This document shows, one piece after another, positions 25,256 through 34,427 of a stretch of DNA of 47,259 nucleotides (its first letter is position 1; the number at the start of each line of letters is the position of its first letter). Made by a program: the position numbers and the translations under genes. The stretch comes from Gemmatimonadaceae bacterium (GTDB taxonomy: Bacteria > Gemmatimonadota > Gemmatimonadetes > Gemmatimonadales > Gemmatimonadaceae). The stretch is from the NCBI GenBank assembly GCA_014379205.1, contig JACMME010000006.1:1-47259 (forward strand), given 5' to 3'. The notes beneath the pieces were generated by a model, which was not told the DNA's origin, did not search any database, and saw only the letters and a list, made by a program, of their open reading frames with translations.

Positions 25256-25406
25256 GCCGCATGCTCCATTTGAGGCGGAGTAATATTACCCCCAATTCTT
25301 GCACGGAAAGGGTATTGCGTCGTTATTGCTATTCGGACAAGCGATGCAGGCACTGACAGCCGTGGGTGGTAGGAATGGAAGACCAGACCACGAATTCGAG
25401 ATTGCC

Positions 25407-25910
25407 ATGAAAGCGTGCACCCTGATTCTCGTGCTTTTTGGAACCTTGGCCGCGCGACCAGCCGCGCAGGCGCAGGCTCACGGAGCGCCGCACGAACACC
25501 ACGCGCCGCACGACAGTGCTTTTGCCGAAATGCAGCGACGTGGTGAAAAGGCGATGGGAGCCGATCAGTACACCTCGTCGCATGTTTTCGAAACCCTGGC
25601 CAACGGTGGCCGAATCGCCCTACAGGCAGCTCCGGCGGATACACAGGCTGTTGCGAGCATTCGGGTGCATTTTCGCACGATCGCCACCGCCTTCGCACGC
25701 GGAGACTTTGCCGTTCCGGGATTCGTTCACGCCAGCGAAGTGCCTGGCACACGCGTCATGACAGCGCGGCGGAAGGTGATCCGATACGTCATCCGCGATC
25801 TTCCCCGGGGCGCAGAGTTGCAAATTACAACGAACGATCCGAAGGCACGCCAAGCGGTCGCGCAATTCCTGGCGTTTCAACGCGGGGAGCATCGGACAGC
25901 GGGGAAGTAG
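25407..25910 (+). CDS. Secreted His-rich small protein (family unknown)
   Basis: 167 residues from ATG 25407, which opens a clean signal peptide (1-21, ending AQA). The mature N-terminus is His-rich (AHGAPHEHHAPHD), suggesting metal binding. The body reads RRGEKAMGADQYTSSHVF, then TLANGGRIALQAAPADTQ, VHFRTIATAFARGDF and a C-terminal FLAFQRGEHRT. This pattern matches, from memory, small periplasmic proteins often left as hypothetical or misnamed as aspartate carbamoyltransferase; there is no carbamoyltransferase motif here. It is divergent from the kinase and converges with the MOSC gene 9 nt away. Function unknown. Confidence 0.75.
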   Translation: MKACTLILVLFGTLAARPAAQAQAHGAPHEHHAPHDSAFAEMQRRGEKAMGADQYTSSHVFETLANGGRIALQAAPADTQAVASIRVHFRTIATAFARGDFAVPGFVHASEVPGTRVMTARRKVIRYVIRDLPRGAELQITTNDPKARQAVAQFLAFQRGEHRTAGK

Positions 25911-25919
25911 CGAGTCCTA

Positions 25920-26669
25920 TTAACCGGTGGGCAACAGCGCCCATCCCTCGGTTGCATGTTCGATGTAAAGAGTCTGACCGGTCCACCGCCGTTTTTCCGG
26001 ACTCTCGCCACGAGATACAGCCTTGCTGGCCAACGGCCGTGCCACTTCCTGCAGCACCCTTGGGAATACCCGGCAGTAGCTCCGCGGAACTCCAGCCAGT
26101 CGCGCCAGTTGCCCATACTCGATCACATGATCGTCTGGAACTGAACGGACCACTTCAGCAATTCGCAATCGCCAGGAAACGGGAAATTGTCGCGCCATTC
26201 TGCCGATCAGCAGAACAGCGTCGCCAACAGAGAAATGTCCTCCAGAAAGCACTCGCGCCAGCACTCCCCTCCCGGCACCCACCTCGTTCATCAAGTCAGG
26301 ACGATACTTGTTTAGGCGACTGCAGACCTCACACTCAAAAGTCAGCCAGAGGAGAACCGACTGACCGATGGCGATTACCGCTCCAGGCTCAAGGCGGATG
26401 TCGCCCTCCAATCGAAGATTTTCTCGAAGTGAACCAGGCTGAAGTTCCAGACGCTTGTAGATAGTGTCCTTGACCAGGAGAAGCTGTCTCGGTGAGCACA
26501 CATCGGCGTGGCAATCGCCGGCTAGACCGATATTCTCGAGCGCCTCACCTTCCTGAACGCGTGATGGTTCGCGATTGCCACTTGGGCGCAGCCAAATTTG
26601 GCCGACCAATCCAAAAGCTTCGCGCTCTGCCTTTCCTGATGTTTCAACCGCAGGGTGTGCGGATATCAT
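25920..26669 (-). CDS. MOSC domain fused to alkyltransferase-like (ATL/MGMT-type) HTH domain
   Basis: 249 residues from ATG 26669; a GTG at 26780 would add 37 residues of no visible homology. The first part (about 12-160) is a MOSC domain: VGQIWLRPSG, then ENIGLAGDCHADV, PGSLRENLRLEGD, the conserved Cys region FECEVCSRLNKYRP, and GVLARVLSGGHFSVGDAV. The last part (about 168-249) resembles the DNA-binding domain of O6-alkylguanine transferases: WRLRIAEVVRSVPDD, EYGQLARLAGVPRSYCR, FPRVL. The reactive PCHRV motif is absent (PLASKAV at the expected place), so it would be alkyltransferase-like, not a methyltransferase. MOSC domains handle sulfur for molybdenum cofactor or other substrates; the DNA link is unexplained. 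The MOSC assignment is firmer than the ATL one. Confidence 0.72.
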   Translation of the reverse strand: MISAHPAVETSGKAEREAFGLVGQIWLRPSGNREPSRVQEGEALENIGLAGDCHADVCSPRQLLLVKDTIYKRLELQPGSLRENLRLEGDIRLEPGAVIAIGQSVLLWLTFECEVCSRLNKYRPDLMNEVGAGRGVLARVLSGGHFSVGDAVLLIGRMARQFPVSWRLRIAEVVRSVPDDHVIEYGQLARLAGVPRSYCRVFPRVLQEVARPLASKAVSRGESPEKRRWTGQTLYIEHATEGWALLPTG

Positions 26670-26901
26670 TGGTAATTCATCGGTGAGGAGCAGCAGAGTT
26701 GAAAATGCTTTGTCAGTATCCAGTTGCTGACCATGCGCTGGCTTACACGTGCCACTCCTGGATGGCTTGTCGTAAAACACCCCGGAATAAACCTTTCATT
26801 ACTTCGCCAGCGCGCGTCACGGAAGTCACCAGTTCAGTGCTAGGTTGCAGAGCGGCAACTTCTTATCTGCCGCTCGCTCACCCTCTTGAATCCGCCTTCC
26901 T

Positions 26902-28440
26902 TTGATACTTCTGCTTCTCGAATCAGCGGTATTTGCCCTAGCAGGGTTTCACATACTGTACATCGCGACGAAAGCACCGTTCCGTCGCGATGCGGCCGAA
27001 GTGCCTGGACTGGCGATCGCGGTCGTCTCGTTGGGCGTCGTTGCGGCCGGTATCGGTATCTGGATGATCGTCCGTTGGCCGACCGTCCGCCATTTCGCCG
27101 CGATCGGAGCCGTCGCCTTGATGACCCTCGCATGGTGGCGAGCGCGACCTTCGTACGGCGCCCGGAGCAAGTGGCCGCCGGGTTCGCTGGGTATTGGCAA
27201 ATCTCTGGATGCGATCAACGACCGCACCTTCTATCTGGACCAGGCCGCCGCCCACGGTCCCGTCTTCAAAATGAGCCAGTTCGGCCGCCCGGTCGTCTGT
27301 GTCGTCGGCCTCGCCAACGCCCGCAGGCTACTGAACGAAAACGCCGACTCTCTGATCGGCGCCACCTTGCCCTATAACCGACGCCTTCCAAAGGGCACGC
27401 TCCGTTACATGGCGCTGAGTGACCACCGCGAGGAGGCACCACTCTTCAGAAAGACGTTCGCATCGCTCGAGCTTCACGCGGGCGAGCAGGCGAATCGGGC
27501 CGCCTGCCGAGTAATGCTCGACACCGTGGTACGGGAATCGGCGCAGGGAAATGGCGGTGTACGCGGCCGTGAATATTTCGCAAGCTGGCTGCTGGTCTCG
27601 CTGTCCAGAATCTTCTTTGGACTCCTGCCGGATGATCCCCGCGTCGCTGAGATCGAGCACGCCTTTTCCAATCTCCAGTTCGACAGATCTGGAGGGTCGC
27701 GCTGGCAGCGCCGGCTCGAGGAAGCCCTCGTTTCAGTTACAACTCTCATGCGCGACGTAGCCGCTGAAGGCGCGAGGTCACCTGATTACGTCGCTGCCGG
27801 CTCCGCTTTGCGCGTTATCCTCGAGGCTGATCCGGCCCTCCTGGACGATCCGAGCCGTGCGCGCAATCTCTTTCTCGTATTCCGCATATCGCACGGCGAC
27901 CTTACCGGACTGGTTGACTGGCTCTTCAAGTTGCTGACCGACAATCCGGAGTGGCAGTCGAGCATGCGTACCGCCGGGCGGACGACCGGATCGCCGAGCA
28001 GCGCTCAGCCTTCTGACGTCGGCTCGCGCATCGTTCTGGAAACGTTGCGAATGGAGCAGAGCGAGTTTCTTTACCGCAGGATAGCCAGGCCCATAACCTT
28101 TTCGGACTATGCACTACCCGAGGGGTGGCTGCTTCGCATCTGTGTCCAGGAAAGCCACCGCGAACCGAATGTCTTCCCGAATCCACAACGGTTCGACCCT
28201 AACCGCTTTCTTGCGCGCACGTTCGGTAAGTCCGAATACTCACCGTTCGGCGCGGATGAGCGGGGCTGCATGGGAGCACGACTCGCTCTCTTTTTGGGAC
28301 GCGTGTTTGTGGAGGAGCTGTGCCTCGGCTATGAATGGCAGGTTACGCGTGACGGTCCGCTCGAGCGCGGCAGCCGCCACCGTCACCACTGGCGGCCGAG
28401 CGCCGCGTCGCGTGTGATTCTGCGCTCCCTGAAGGTGTAG
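26902..28440 (+). CDS. Membrane-anchored cytochrome P450-like protein
   Basis: 512 residues from TTG 26902, the first possible start after an in-frame stop. The N-terminus has three hydrophobic helices (about 1-20, 34-55, 66-80), unusual for a bacterial P450. The P450 part begins near KWPPGSLGIGKSLD (about 90). ETLR (Glu380-x-x-Arg383) is the K-helix motif, a PERF-like region reads FPNPQRFDPNRF, and the haem loop is YSPFGADERGCMGARLAL with Cys456 as thiolate ligand. The I-helix (FRISHGDLTGLVDWLF) lacks the usual acidic-Thr pair in standard form. It would oxidise a lipophilic substrate at the membrane, or be an unusual P450 such as an isomerase type. No redox partner is adjacent. Confidence 0.85.
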   Translation: MILLLLESAVFALAGFHILYIATKAPFRRDAAEVPGLAIAVVSLGVVAAGIGIWMIVRWPTVRHFAAIGAVALMTLAWWRARPSYGARSKWPPGSLGIGKSLDAINDRTFYLDQAAAHGPVFKMSQFGRPVVCVVGLANARRLLNENADSLIGATLPYNRRLPKGTLRYMALSDHREEAPLFRKTFASLELHAGEQANRAACRVMLDTVVRESAQGNGGVRGREYFASWLLVSLSRIFFGLLPDDPRVAEIEHAFSNLQFDRSGGSRWQRRLEEALVSVTTLMRDVAAEGARSPDYVAAGSALRVILEADPALLDDPSRARNLFLVFRISHGDLTGLVDWLFKLLTDNPEWQSSMRTAGRTTGSPSSAQPSDVGSRIVLETLRMEQSEFLYRRIARPITFSDYALPEGWLLRICVQESHREPNVFPNPQRFDPNRFLARTFGKSEYSPFGADERGCMGARLALFLGRVFVEELCLGYEWQVTRDGPLERGSRHRHHWRPSAASRVILRSLKV

Positions 28441-28498
28441 AGCCTCAGTCTACTCCCTGGCCGGCAACCACTACCCTCCCCACTCCAACTACGTTCAT

Positions 28499-30010
28499 CT
28501 ACATGTTGTCGCTTTTCGGATCTGCCCTCATAGGCGCGCGGCGGAACTCCTGGAAGGTGACAACGATCTCGCGGCTGGCGGTAATCCCACCAGGCAGCGC
28601 GAGCCAGGCCACCGCGAAAACAGACACGTACACAACCAGCGCAACAGCCAGATGGGTGACACCAGCTCCGCGCGGCAGAGCGCCCTGCATTACGAGGAGA
28701 ACCGCGACACCGCACAAGCTGGCAAGAGCCGGCCGTGCCACGGCAAACATGACTTCTGAAAGCTTGAGAGCTGTGCCGCGCGCGCAGAATACCGCGGCTG
28801 GAAGCGCCAGCGTCACGAGCGCGATGGCGTATGCGCGGGCGACGCCAGGCGTCCCCCACATGCTGCCCACAGCAGCAGCCGCCAGCAGTACGGGGAGCTG
28901 AACCCGGATAAACCAGCGCAGTAAGCGCCGTGCCTCGCCAACGGCCAGCGGGACCCATTGCACTACACGACCGATCGCGCCGCCGAATGCGGCCACGCTC
29001 AATATGCGCACGTACGGGACCGCTCCTTCCCAGCGTGGGCCGAGTAGCACCAACACAATGCTCTCGGCTTCCGCACCGGCAAAAGCGATTATTGGCAACG
29101 ATATCGAGAGCATTATTAGGATACCGCGCGACACGAAGCGCCGAAATCTGTCCGGCTCCGCCAGCGCTCGACTGAAACTCACGACCGCAACATCACTGAG
29201 TGCGAAAAACGGCTCCGTGAACGCATACCATGACCAACGCCGCGCCGTCTCATACAATCCCAGGATTGCCGCGCCCCCAAGCCTCCCTACGACTATCCTG
29301 TCCGGCTGCTCACTGAGCCAGAACGCCACCCGAAAGCCCATCACCGAGCGCCAATAGGATTGCAGTTCCCTGGCTGACTGAGCCTGAGGAGAGGAGAATC
29401 TTGCGGGTTGCCAGGGGTTCAGTCTGTGCATCCATACCAGGCGCACGGACTCCGTTGCGATAACCTGAAACGCGAAGGTCCAGTAGCCTGCTCCACCCCA
29501 GGCGGTGCCGACGGCGACGGCGATCCCTATGGTCAAAGCGGCGAACTGCACGCCAAGAACGGCCGCGAAGCGCATCTCCCGCTTGAGGAGGGCCTCCTGA
29601 AAGCCGGTCAGGGTGAGAAGAAGAATGAACGCCGCCCAGATGATGGTTACCGGAACTACTCTGGGCTCTCCGTAGAACTGGGCCAGACCAAAACCACTGG
29701 CGATCATGCACCCGGTTACGACAGCGTTAACACGAGCGGCGAACCAGAAAAGCGCGCTCACGTCGCCGAACGAAAGATCCGGCGCCTGGATTATCGCTGC
29801 CTGGAAGCTCTGGTTCCCGATCTGGTTAGCCAGCAACGCCAGTGGCGCAACCATGGCAAAGATGCCGAAGTCCGCAGGGGTCAGAAGTCTTGCGAGAACG
29901 ACGGCGGCAAGGAGCGACACGACCGCTTGCGCCGAGCGGGTGCCGACCGCGAAGACTCCGGAGACGACCGTGCTCCGCCGGAGGGTAGTGTTCTCGGCGT
30001 CCAACGTCAT
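28499..30010 (-). CDS. Wzx-type polysaccharide flippase (MOP superfamily)
   Basis: 503 residues with about 12-14 hydrophobic segments. The N-terminal signature LARLLTPADFGIFAMVAPL (about 41-59) and SEQPDRIVVGRLGG in the middle are typical of the WzxC/TuaB-like lipid-linked oligosaccharide flippases. It moves undecaprenyl-linked sugar units across the inner membrane. No glycosyltransferase or polymerase genes are next to it, so it looks like an orphan or the end of a broken-up cluster. It converges on the P450 gene 58 bp away, with no terminator visible. Confidence 0.9.
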   Translation of the reverse strand: MTLDAENTTLRRSTVVSGVFAVGTRSAQAVVSLLAAVVLARLLTPADFGIFAMVAPLALLANQIGNQSFQAAIIQAPDLSFGDVSALFWFAARVNAVVTGCMIASGFGLAQFYGEPRVVPVTIIWAAFILLLTLTGFQEALLKREMRFAAVLGVQFAALTIGIAVAVGTAWGGAGYWTFAFQVIATESVRLVWMHRLNPWQPARFSSPQAQSARELQSYWRSVMGFRVAFWLSEQPDRIVVGRLGGAAILGLYETARRWSWYAFTEPFFALSDVAVVSFSRALAEPDRFRRFVSRGILIMLSISLPIIAFAGAEAESIVLVLLGPRWEGAVPYVRILSVAAFGGAIGRVVQWVPLAVGEARRLLRWFIRVQLPVLLAAAAVGSMWGTPGVARAYAIALVTLALPAAVFCARGTALKLSEVMFAVARPALASLCGVAVLLVMQGALPRGAGVTHLAVALVVYVSVFAVAWLALPGGITASREIVVTFQEFRRAPMRADPKSDNM

Positions 30011-30218
30011 TCGGGACGCCGTTTGCGCCGGTAATGCGTCGTTTTCTGGAATGTGCGGTCTGTGCGACAGTGCTGTTGGCGTGAAACGCTGCGGGCGACG
30101 AATGTGTCGCTGGAGTATCCCTCAGGGAAGTGTGCCCTCCCAAACGGCGAGCTTCTTGCCGCTTGGCTGGTGGCATTTCTGCCCCTATTACACAATAAAA
30201 AAACCAGAGTCTTATCCG

Positions 30219-31388
30219 TTGACTGACGTCGCTATTGCCTCAACAGATTTGAGGGATGCCCAAGCGGGCGAAGTGCTTGCCGCCAAAGTCCTTTCGGAGC
30301 TCCACGGCGCTGCCCCTGATGCGCTTATAGTCTTTGCCTCTCCCCAAAACAATTACGCGGCACTGCTTGGCGCCCTGCATTCCCAATGCGGCGCCAAAGC
30401 AATGATTGGCTGTTCGTCAGCTGGAGAGTTTACCAGCGAAACGTCCGGCACTGGCCTCACGACGGTAATCGCGTTGCGTGCGCCCGAAATGCGCTTCAGC
30501 GCCGCGATCACACACGGTCTCTCCTCAGGCCGGGCTACTACGGCCAGCGACCTGGTGCAGGGATTCCACGGCATGAGCACTTCGGAATACCGCCACCGCA
30601 CGGCGCTGATTCTCGTCGATGCACTCGCCGGCCACGCAGAGGACTTCGTGGACCGTCTCACTGTCGCTACCGGAGGCATGTATCAGTTTGTTGGCGGTGG
30701 CGCGGGGGATGATGCACGGTTCAGGGAGACGCACGTTTTTTTTGGGACGGAATCCCACAGCGATGCTGCCGTGGCGCTGGAGATTCTCTCCAACAAGCCC
30801 ATTGGCATTGGCGCCCGGCACGGCTGGGCACCTGCAGGAGACCCTCTTCGTGTTACGCAGGCAAGTAATTCGTGCGTAGTGAGTTTCAATGTGTCGCCCG
30901 CAGTGGAGGCGTTCGAGGAGCACGCCGCCGTGAGCAATCAGACTTTCGACCGCGCCGACCCGCTTCCGTTCTTTCTGCACAATGTGGTAGGCGTCAAAAC
31001 GGATGGAGGGTTCAAGCTTCGAGTGCCGCTCGGAGTCGACGCCGAGGGAGGAATTGTCTGTGCGGCCGAAGTGCCGACCGGGGTACTGGCGCACATCATG
31101 TCGACGCAGGCCGTGGATGCGGCGGACGCGGCGGCCAGCGCTACGCGCGACGCGATAGATCAAGTGGAGCGCGAGGGGCACACACCCAAGGCGGCCCTTT
31201 TCTTTGACTGCGTCGCCACGCGCCTGCGGCTCGGACAGGACTTCAGCCAGGAGCTGAACGCGGTTGCCCGAGAGCTCAAGGACGCGCCATTTGCGGGATT
31301 CAATTCGTATGGGCAGATCGTTCGGGCAGAAGGGCAGTTCAGCGGATTCCACAATTGCACGGCGGTGGTTTGCGTTTTCCCCGAGTAG
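30219..31388 (+). CDS. FIST-domain sensor protein
   Basis: 389 residues from TTG 30219; upstream in-frame starts would add unconvincing sequence, partly antisense to the flippase. FIST_N covers about 20-210 (DALIVFASPQNNY, AMIGCSSAGEF, HRTALILVDALAG, YQFVGGGAGDD) and FIST_C about 215-385 (YEV-like region VEAFEEHAAVSNQ, PLPFFLHNVVGV, FFDCVATRLRLG, FAGFNSYGQIVR, FHNCTAVVCVFPE). FIST domains are predicted sensors of small ligands, often working with signal-transduction proteins. The histidine kinase gene starts 27 nt downstream, so the two probably form one pathway. Confidence 0.88.
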   Translation: MTDVAIASTDLRDAQAGEVLAAKVLSELHGAAPDALIVFASPQNNYAALLGALHSQCGAKAMIGCSSAGEFTSETSGTGLTTVIALRAPEMRFSAAITHGLSSGRATTASDLVQGFHGMSTSEYRHRTALILVDALAGHAEDFVDRLTVATGGMYQFVGGGAGDDARFRETHVFFGTESHSDAAVALEILSNKPIGIGARHGWAPAGDPLRVTQASNSCVVSFNVSPAVEAFEEHAAVSNQTFDRADPLPFFLHNVVGVKTDGGFKLRVPLGVDAEGGIVCAAEVPTGVLAHIMSTQAVDAADAAASATRDAIDQVEREGHTPKAALFFDCVATRLRLGQDFSQELNAVARELKDAPFAGFNSYGQIVRAEGQFSGFHNCTAVVCVFPE

Positions 31389-31415
31389 CCATCGTCACCA
31401 GCTTCCCGCAATGAT

Positions 31416-32840
31416 GTGAGTTCCGGGGCGGCGGACCTGACGCTTCTCGATCTGGCAGCCCGCTTGGCAAACCCCGCAGAGCGGGGGGCCACGGCGCAAG
31501 CGTTGGCATCCTCATTCGGCGCTCAAAGCCTGCTCATTTTTCTCCGCGATCCGGAGGTGGGAGCGTTTCTGACGGCCCCCGGGTTCCCGCAATCACTGCC
31601 AAACGGCAAGCTCTGGCGGGCCTTCCTGGCGGAATGCGTGGAACGCGGACAGTGCAACGGCAACCTGCCAGTACAATCGTCCGAGGCTTTGCTGCCGGTG
31701 ATAGCGTATGCGTCGGGGACCGACGCGGTTTTTGTTCTTGCAGGAACCAGCGCGCCTACTGGCGATGTCGAGTGGTTCCGCGCACTACTCCCCCTGTTTG
31801 CGACGGCGCTCCGCGCCGAGGAAGCCTCGGCTCGGGCGACGGGGCAGGCGCGGTTGGCTCAAGAGGCAGCGGGGAGCGCAGCAGCGTTGGCGCAAACTCT
31901 CGACCGCACGCGTCGTGAGCTCGAGAGCACGCTATTTGTTGCGCGAGAGGCGCGCACTGAGTTGGAGGGTGCGAACGCACTGCTTCAGGACCAGGCTACC
32001 GAGCTTGAGATGACCAATGAACAGTTGCGTGATCAAGCCTATGCGATGGAGACGCAGGCAGCTGAGCTTGAGCAGCAGGCGGAAGAGCTCCAGCTGGCTA
32101 ACGCGTCATTGGAAGAGGCACGAAGCATCGCCGATAGCGCAAATCAGGCGAAGTCCGAATTTCTCGCTACCATGAGCCATGAGCTCCGCACGCCACTCAA
32201 TGCTATTGGTGGTTACGTGGAGCTTCTGGCCATGGGAATTCAGGGACCGGTCAATGACAAACAGCGCTTCGCTCTCACCCGCATCGACCGAAGCCAGCGA
32301 CATCTGCTGGGATTGATCAACGACATCCTCAACCTCTCCCGAATCGAGGCTGGCCGCGTCGAATATGCCATGTCTGACGTCCCATTGCGTGATGCACTCG
32401 CGGATGTCGCACCGATGATCGAGCCTCAGTTCGCTGCGAAGGGAATCGCGTATGAGGAGCGCGACGCCGCCCGTTGGCCCACCGTAAGAGCCGATAGAGA
32501 AAAGTTGCAACAGATACTGCTCAATCTGCTATCCAACGCCCTGAAGTTCACCGACGCGGGAGGACGTGTCTGGATAGAGGCGTCTCAAAGCGGCGAAACT
32601 GGCGAGGTCGACATTTGCGTGTCGGACACGGGCCTTGGTATTCCGGCGGGCAAGATCGAGTCGATCTTCGAGCCCTTTACCCAGGTTGATGGAAGCCATA
32701 GCCGCGTTGGCGAGGGGACCGGCCTGGGTCTCGCCATTAGCCGCGATCTGGCGCGCGGCATGGGCGGAAACATCTACGCCCGCAGTACACTTGGGGAGGG
32801 CTCTACCTTCATTCTCACGCTCGAGAGCATTGCCGAATAA
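31416..32840 (+). CDS. Soluble hybrid-free sensor histidine kinase
   Basis: 474 residues from GTG 31416; the ATGs at 31411 and 31414 run straight into a stop. The first 130 residues look like a GAF-type fold with no membrane helix. A long coiled coil (about 140-240, with LEMTNEQLRDQ and AAELEQQAEELQ) leads to the HisKA domain with FLATMSHELRTPLNAI (phospho-acceptor His255). The HATPase part has NLLSNALKF (N box), DTGLGIP, FEPF and GTGLGLAISR. All catalytic motifs are intact. No receiver domain or response regulator is nearby, so its output must be encoded elsewhere. It is probably cotranscribed with the FIST gene and ends at a strong terminator. Confidence 0.92.
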   Translation: MSSGAADLTLLDLAARLANPAERGATAQALASSFGAQSLLIFLRDPEVGAFLTAPGFPQSLPNGKLWRAFLAECVERGQCNGNLPVQSSEALLPVIAYASGTDAVFVLAGTSAPTGDVEWFRALLPLFATALRAEEASARATGQARLAQEAAGSAAALAQTLDRTRRELESTLFVAREARTELEGANALLQDQATELEMTNEQLRDQAYAMETQAAELEQQAEELQLANASLEEARSIADSANQAKSEFLATMSHELRTPLNAIGGYVELLAMGIQGPVNDKQRFALTRIDRSQRHLLGLINDILNLSRIEAGRVEYAMSDVPLRDALADVAPMIEPQFAAKGIAYEERDAARWPTVRADREKLQQILLNLLSNALKFTDAGGRVWIEASQSGETGEVDICVSDTGLGIPAGKIESIFEPFTQVDGSHSRVGEGTGLGLAISRDLARGMGGNIYARSTLGEGSTFILTLESIAE

Positions 32841-32898
32841 GCGCGGTGGCGCGAACGGTTTGCCGGTGTGGTTACATAGCAGTGAGTTTCCAACATAG

Positions 32899-32936
32899 AA
32901 ACAAGGCTCTCGCGAGAATCCGCGAGAGCCTTGTTT
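32899..32936. terminator. Strong bidirectional intrinsic terminator
   Basis: A perfect 16-bp stem (32899-32914 with 32921-32936) and 6-nt loop, starting AAACAAGG and ending CCTTGTTT. It separates the histidine kinase (+) from the SusD-like gene (-). Confidence 0.92.
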
Positions 32937-32947
32937 AACTCTCTTCC

Positions 32948-32981
32948 TTGCAGTTTGTGCTTCGCAGTTCGTAGTTCCCTT
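32948..32981. repeat. Degenerate heptamer repeat
   Basis: A short run of TTCGCAG-like units (with TTGCAG and TTCGTAG variants) between the terminator and the SusD stop, related to the arrays at 2170-2284, 13840-13949 and 15071-15190. Confidence 0.6.
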
Positions 32982-34380
32982 AGTAACCGGGATTCTGTGC
33001 TATGTTCGGCGCGACATCCACCTCATTCTGAGGAATTGGAAATAGCGTTTGGAACGCTGGAATCGAGAGCAACGCTTCCGCCTGCCCGGTACGGACCAGA
33101 TCCGGCCAGCGGAACCCTTCGAAAGCGAGCTCGAGGCGGCGCTCCGTCCAGATGGCGTCAATAACAGCCTGCTGGCTCGTTGCTACGACATTGGGAATAC
33201 CAGCCCGCGCACGAATTTGATTTACGATGGCCAGCGCTTGTGACAGCTGTCCGAGCTGAGCGAGGGCTTCCGCCTTGTTCAACAGTACTTCAGCGAATCG
33301 AATTACGTGTTGATCTTCGGCTCCCTCGGTGGTCGGGTACTTCGACCCATAGCGCCGATTCCGCGCATCGAAGGAAATGGACCACGCTGCACGCTGGTCC
33401 AGCGGCTGAAAGGTGAGATCTCCGTCGTCGTTGGTGGTTTGAAGCGTGTCGGGGTCGTAATTCGGGTCGGCATTGAATCCGAACGCGTCAATCAATTCGA
33501 ATGACGGTGACAGCTCCCGGCGTCCCCCGAATGATCTTGATATGTAGTAAAAACCAACGTTTGTGAATTCCTGCGGCGTGAACGACACCCGGAAAATGTC
33601 TTCCGGCGTGTCCTGTCCGTCCGGGGTGAACAGGTCGCTGAAGTTTGGAGCGAGCGAATACCCCGCAGCGATAACCGCATCAGCCGCAACGATGGTGTTA
33701 GCCCAGTCCTCCTGGTACAAATACACACGGCTGCGGAGCGCATCGACTGCACCCAGGGTTGCCCTGCGCAGGTCGCTGGTGTTAGCGATCAGCAGCTCGG
33801 CCTGGTCGAGATCGCTCAGAATCTGGGTGTATACCTCAGCCTCAGTGCTACGCGAAATTTGCGACGCTTCGTTCACGCTGGGTGCGGGTTCCAAACGGAG
33901 CGGGACGCCACCCCAGAGCTTTACCAGATTGTGGTAGGTGAGAGCGCGCAGAAAGTATGACTGCCCGAGCATGTCGTCCCTCTCCGCATCGTCCAGCCCG
34001 GTCACTGGCGTTGCGAGTCGTTTGATGAGTTGATTCACGCTCCCGACCGCGGCATACAAAGACTCCCAGATGGTCTCTACCGAGCCGTTCTGGGTTCGAA
34101 GCGAATTGTCGTCCGCCTCGGCATAATCGGTGAACGTTCCGACCCAGTCTACATCCTCAGACGGCAAGTCGCTGAAGAAAAGCAACTCCCCGCCGTAGTA
34201 ACTGCCGTCCTGCAGGGCGTCGTACGCGCCTGCGAGGGCGGCTCGCGCGCCAGTCGGGTCAACGATGGCGCGATCCTCGGGAGTGTCGCTTACCGGCTCT
34301 ACCGAGAGGGTACTATCGCAGCCGACCGCAAACAATATGAACGTCAGAGACACTAACGCCCGGTTGATATTGAATCTCAT
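32980..34380 (-). CDS. SusD/RagB-type outer-membrane lipoprotein
   Basis: 466 residues from ATG 34380, chosen because it opens a lipoprotein signal (MRFNINRALVSLTFILFAVG, then Cys21); an upstream start at 34431 would overlap the SusC gene. Typical SusD features are YDALQDGSYYGG, the TPR-like helical core (SYFLRALTYHNLVKLWGGVP, about 158-178), RSRVYLYQEDW and the C-terminal IWTERRLELAFEGFRWPDL. It caps the SusC channel and binds the nutrient at the cell surface. The substrate cannot be inferred; no glycoside hydrolase or peptidase gene is nearby. It lies directly after susC in one operon. Confidence 0.93.
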   Translation of the reverse strand: MRFNINRALVSLTFILFAVGCDSTLSVEPVSDTPEDRAIVDPTGARAALAGAYDALQDGSYYGGELLFFSDLPSEDVDWVGTFTDYAEADDNSLRTQNGSVETIWESLYAAVGSVNQLIKRLATPVTGLDDAERDDMLGQSYFLRALTYHNLVKLWGGVPLRLEPAPSVNEASQISRSTEAEVYTQILSDLDQAELLIANTSDLRRATLGAVDALRSRVYLYQEDWANTIVAADAVIAAGYSLAPNFSDLFTPDGQDTPEDIFRVSFTPQEFTNVGFYYISRSFGGRRELSPSFELIDAFGFNADPNYDPDTLQTTNDDGDLTFQPLDQRAAWSISFDARNRRYGSKYPTTEGAEDQHVIRFAEVLLNKAEALAQLGQLSQALAIVNQIRARAGIPNVVATSQQAVIDAIWTERRLELAFEGFRWPDLVRTGQAEALLSIPAFQTLFPIPQNEVDVAPNIAQNPGY

Positions 34381-34427
34381 GGGTTGTGTTGTACCTGTTC
34401 TGGGTTTGCAATACTCTGCCCGCGCGC

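Noticed and set aside
29706-30218. Long upstream extension of the FIST reading frame
   Set aside because: About 300 bp of it is antisense to the flippase and the translation has no FIST similarity before the TTG at 30219.
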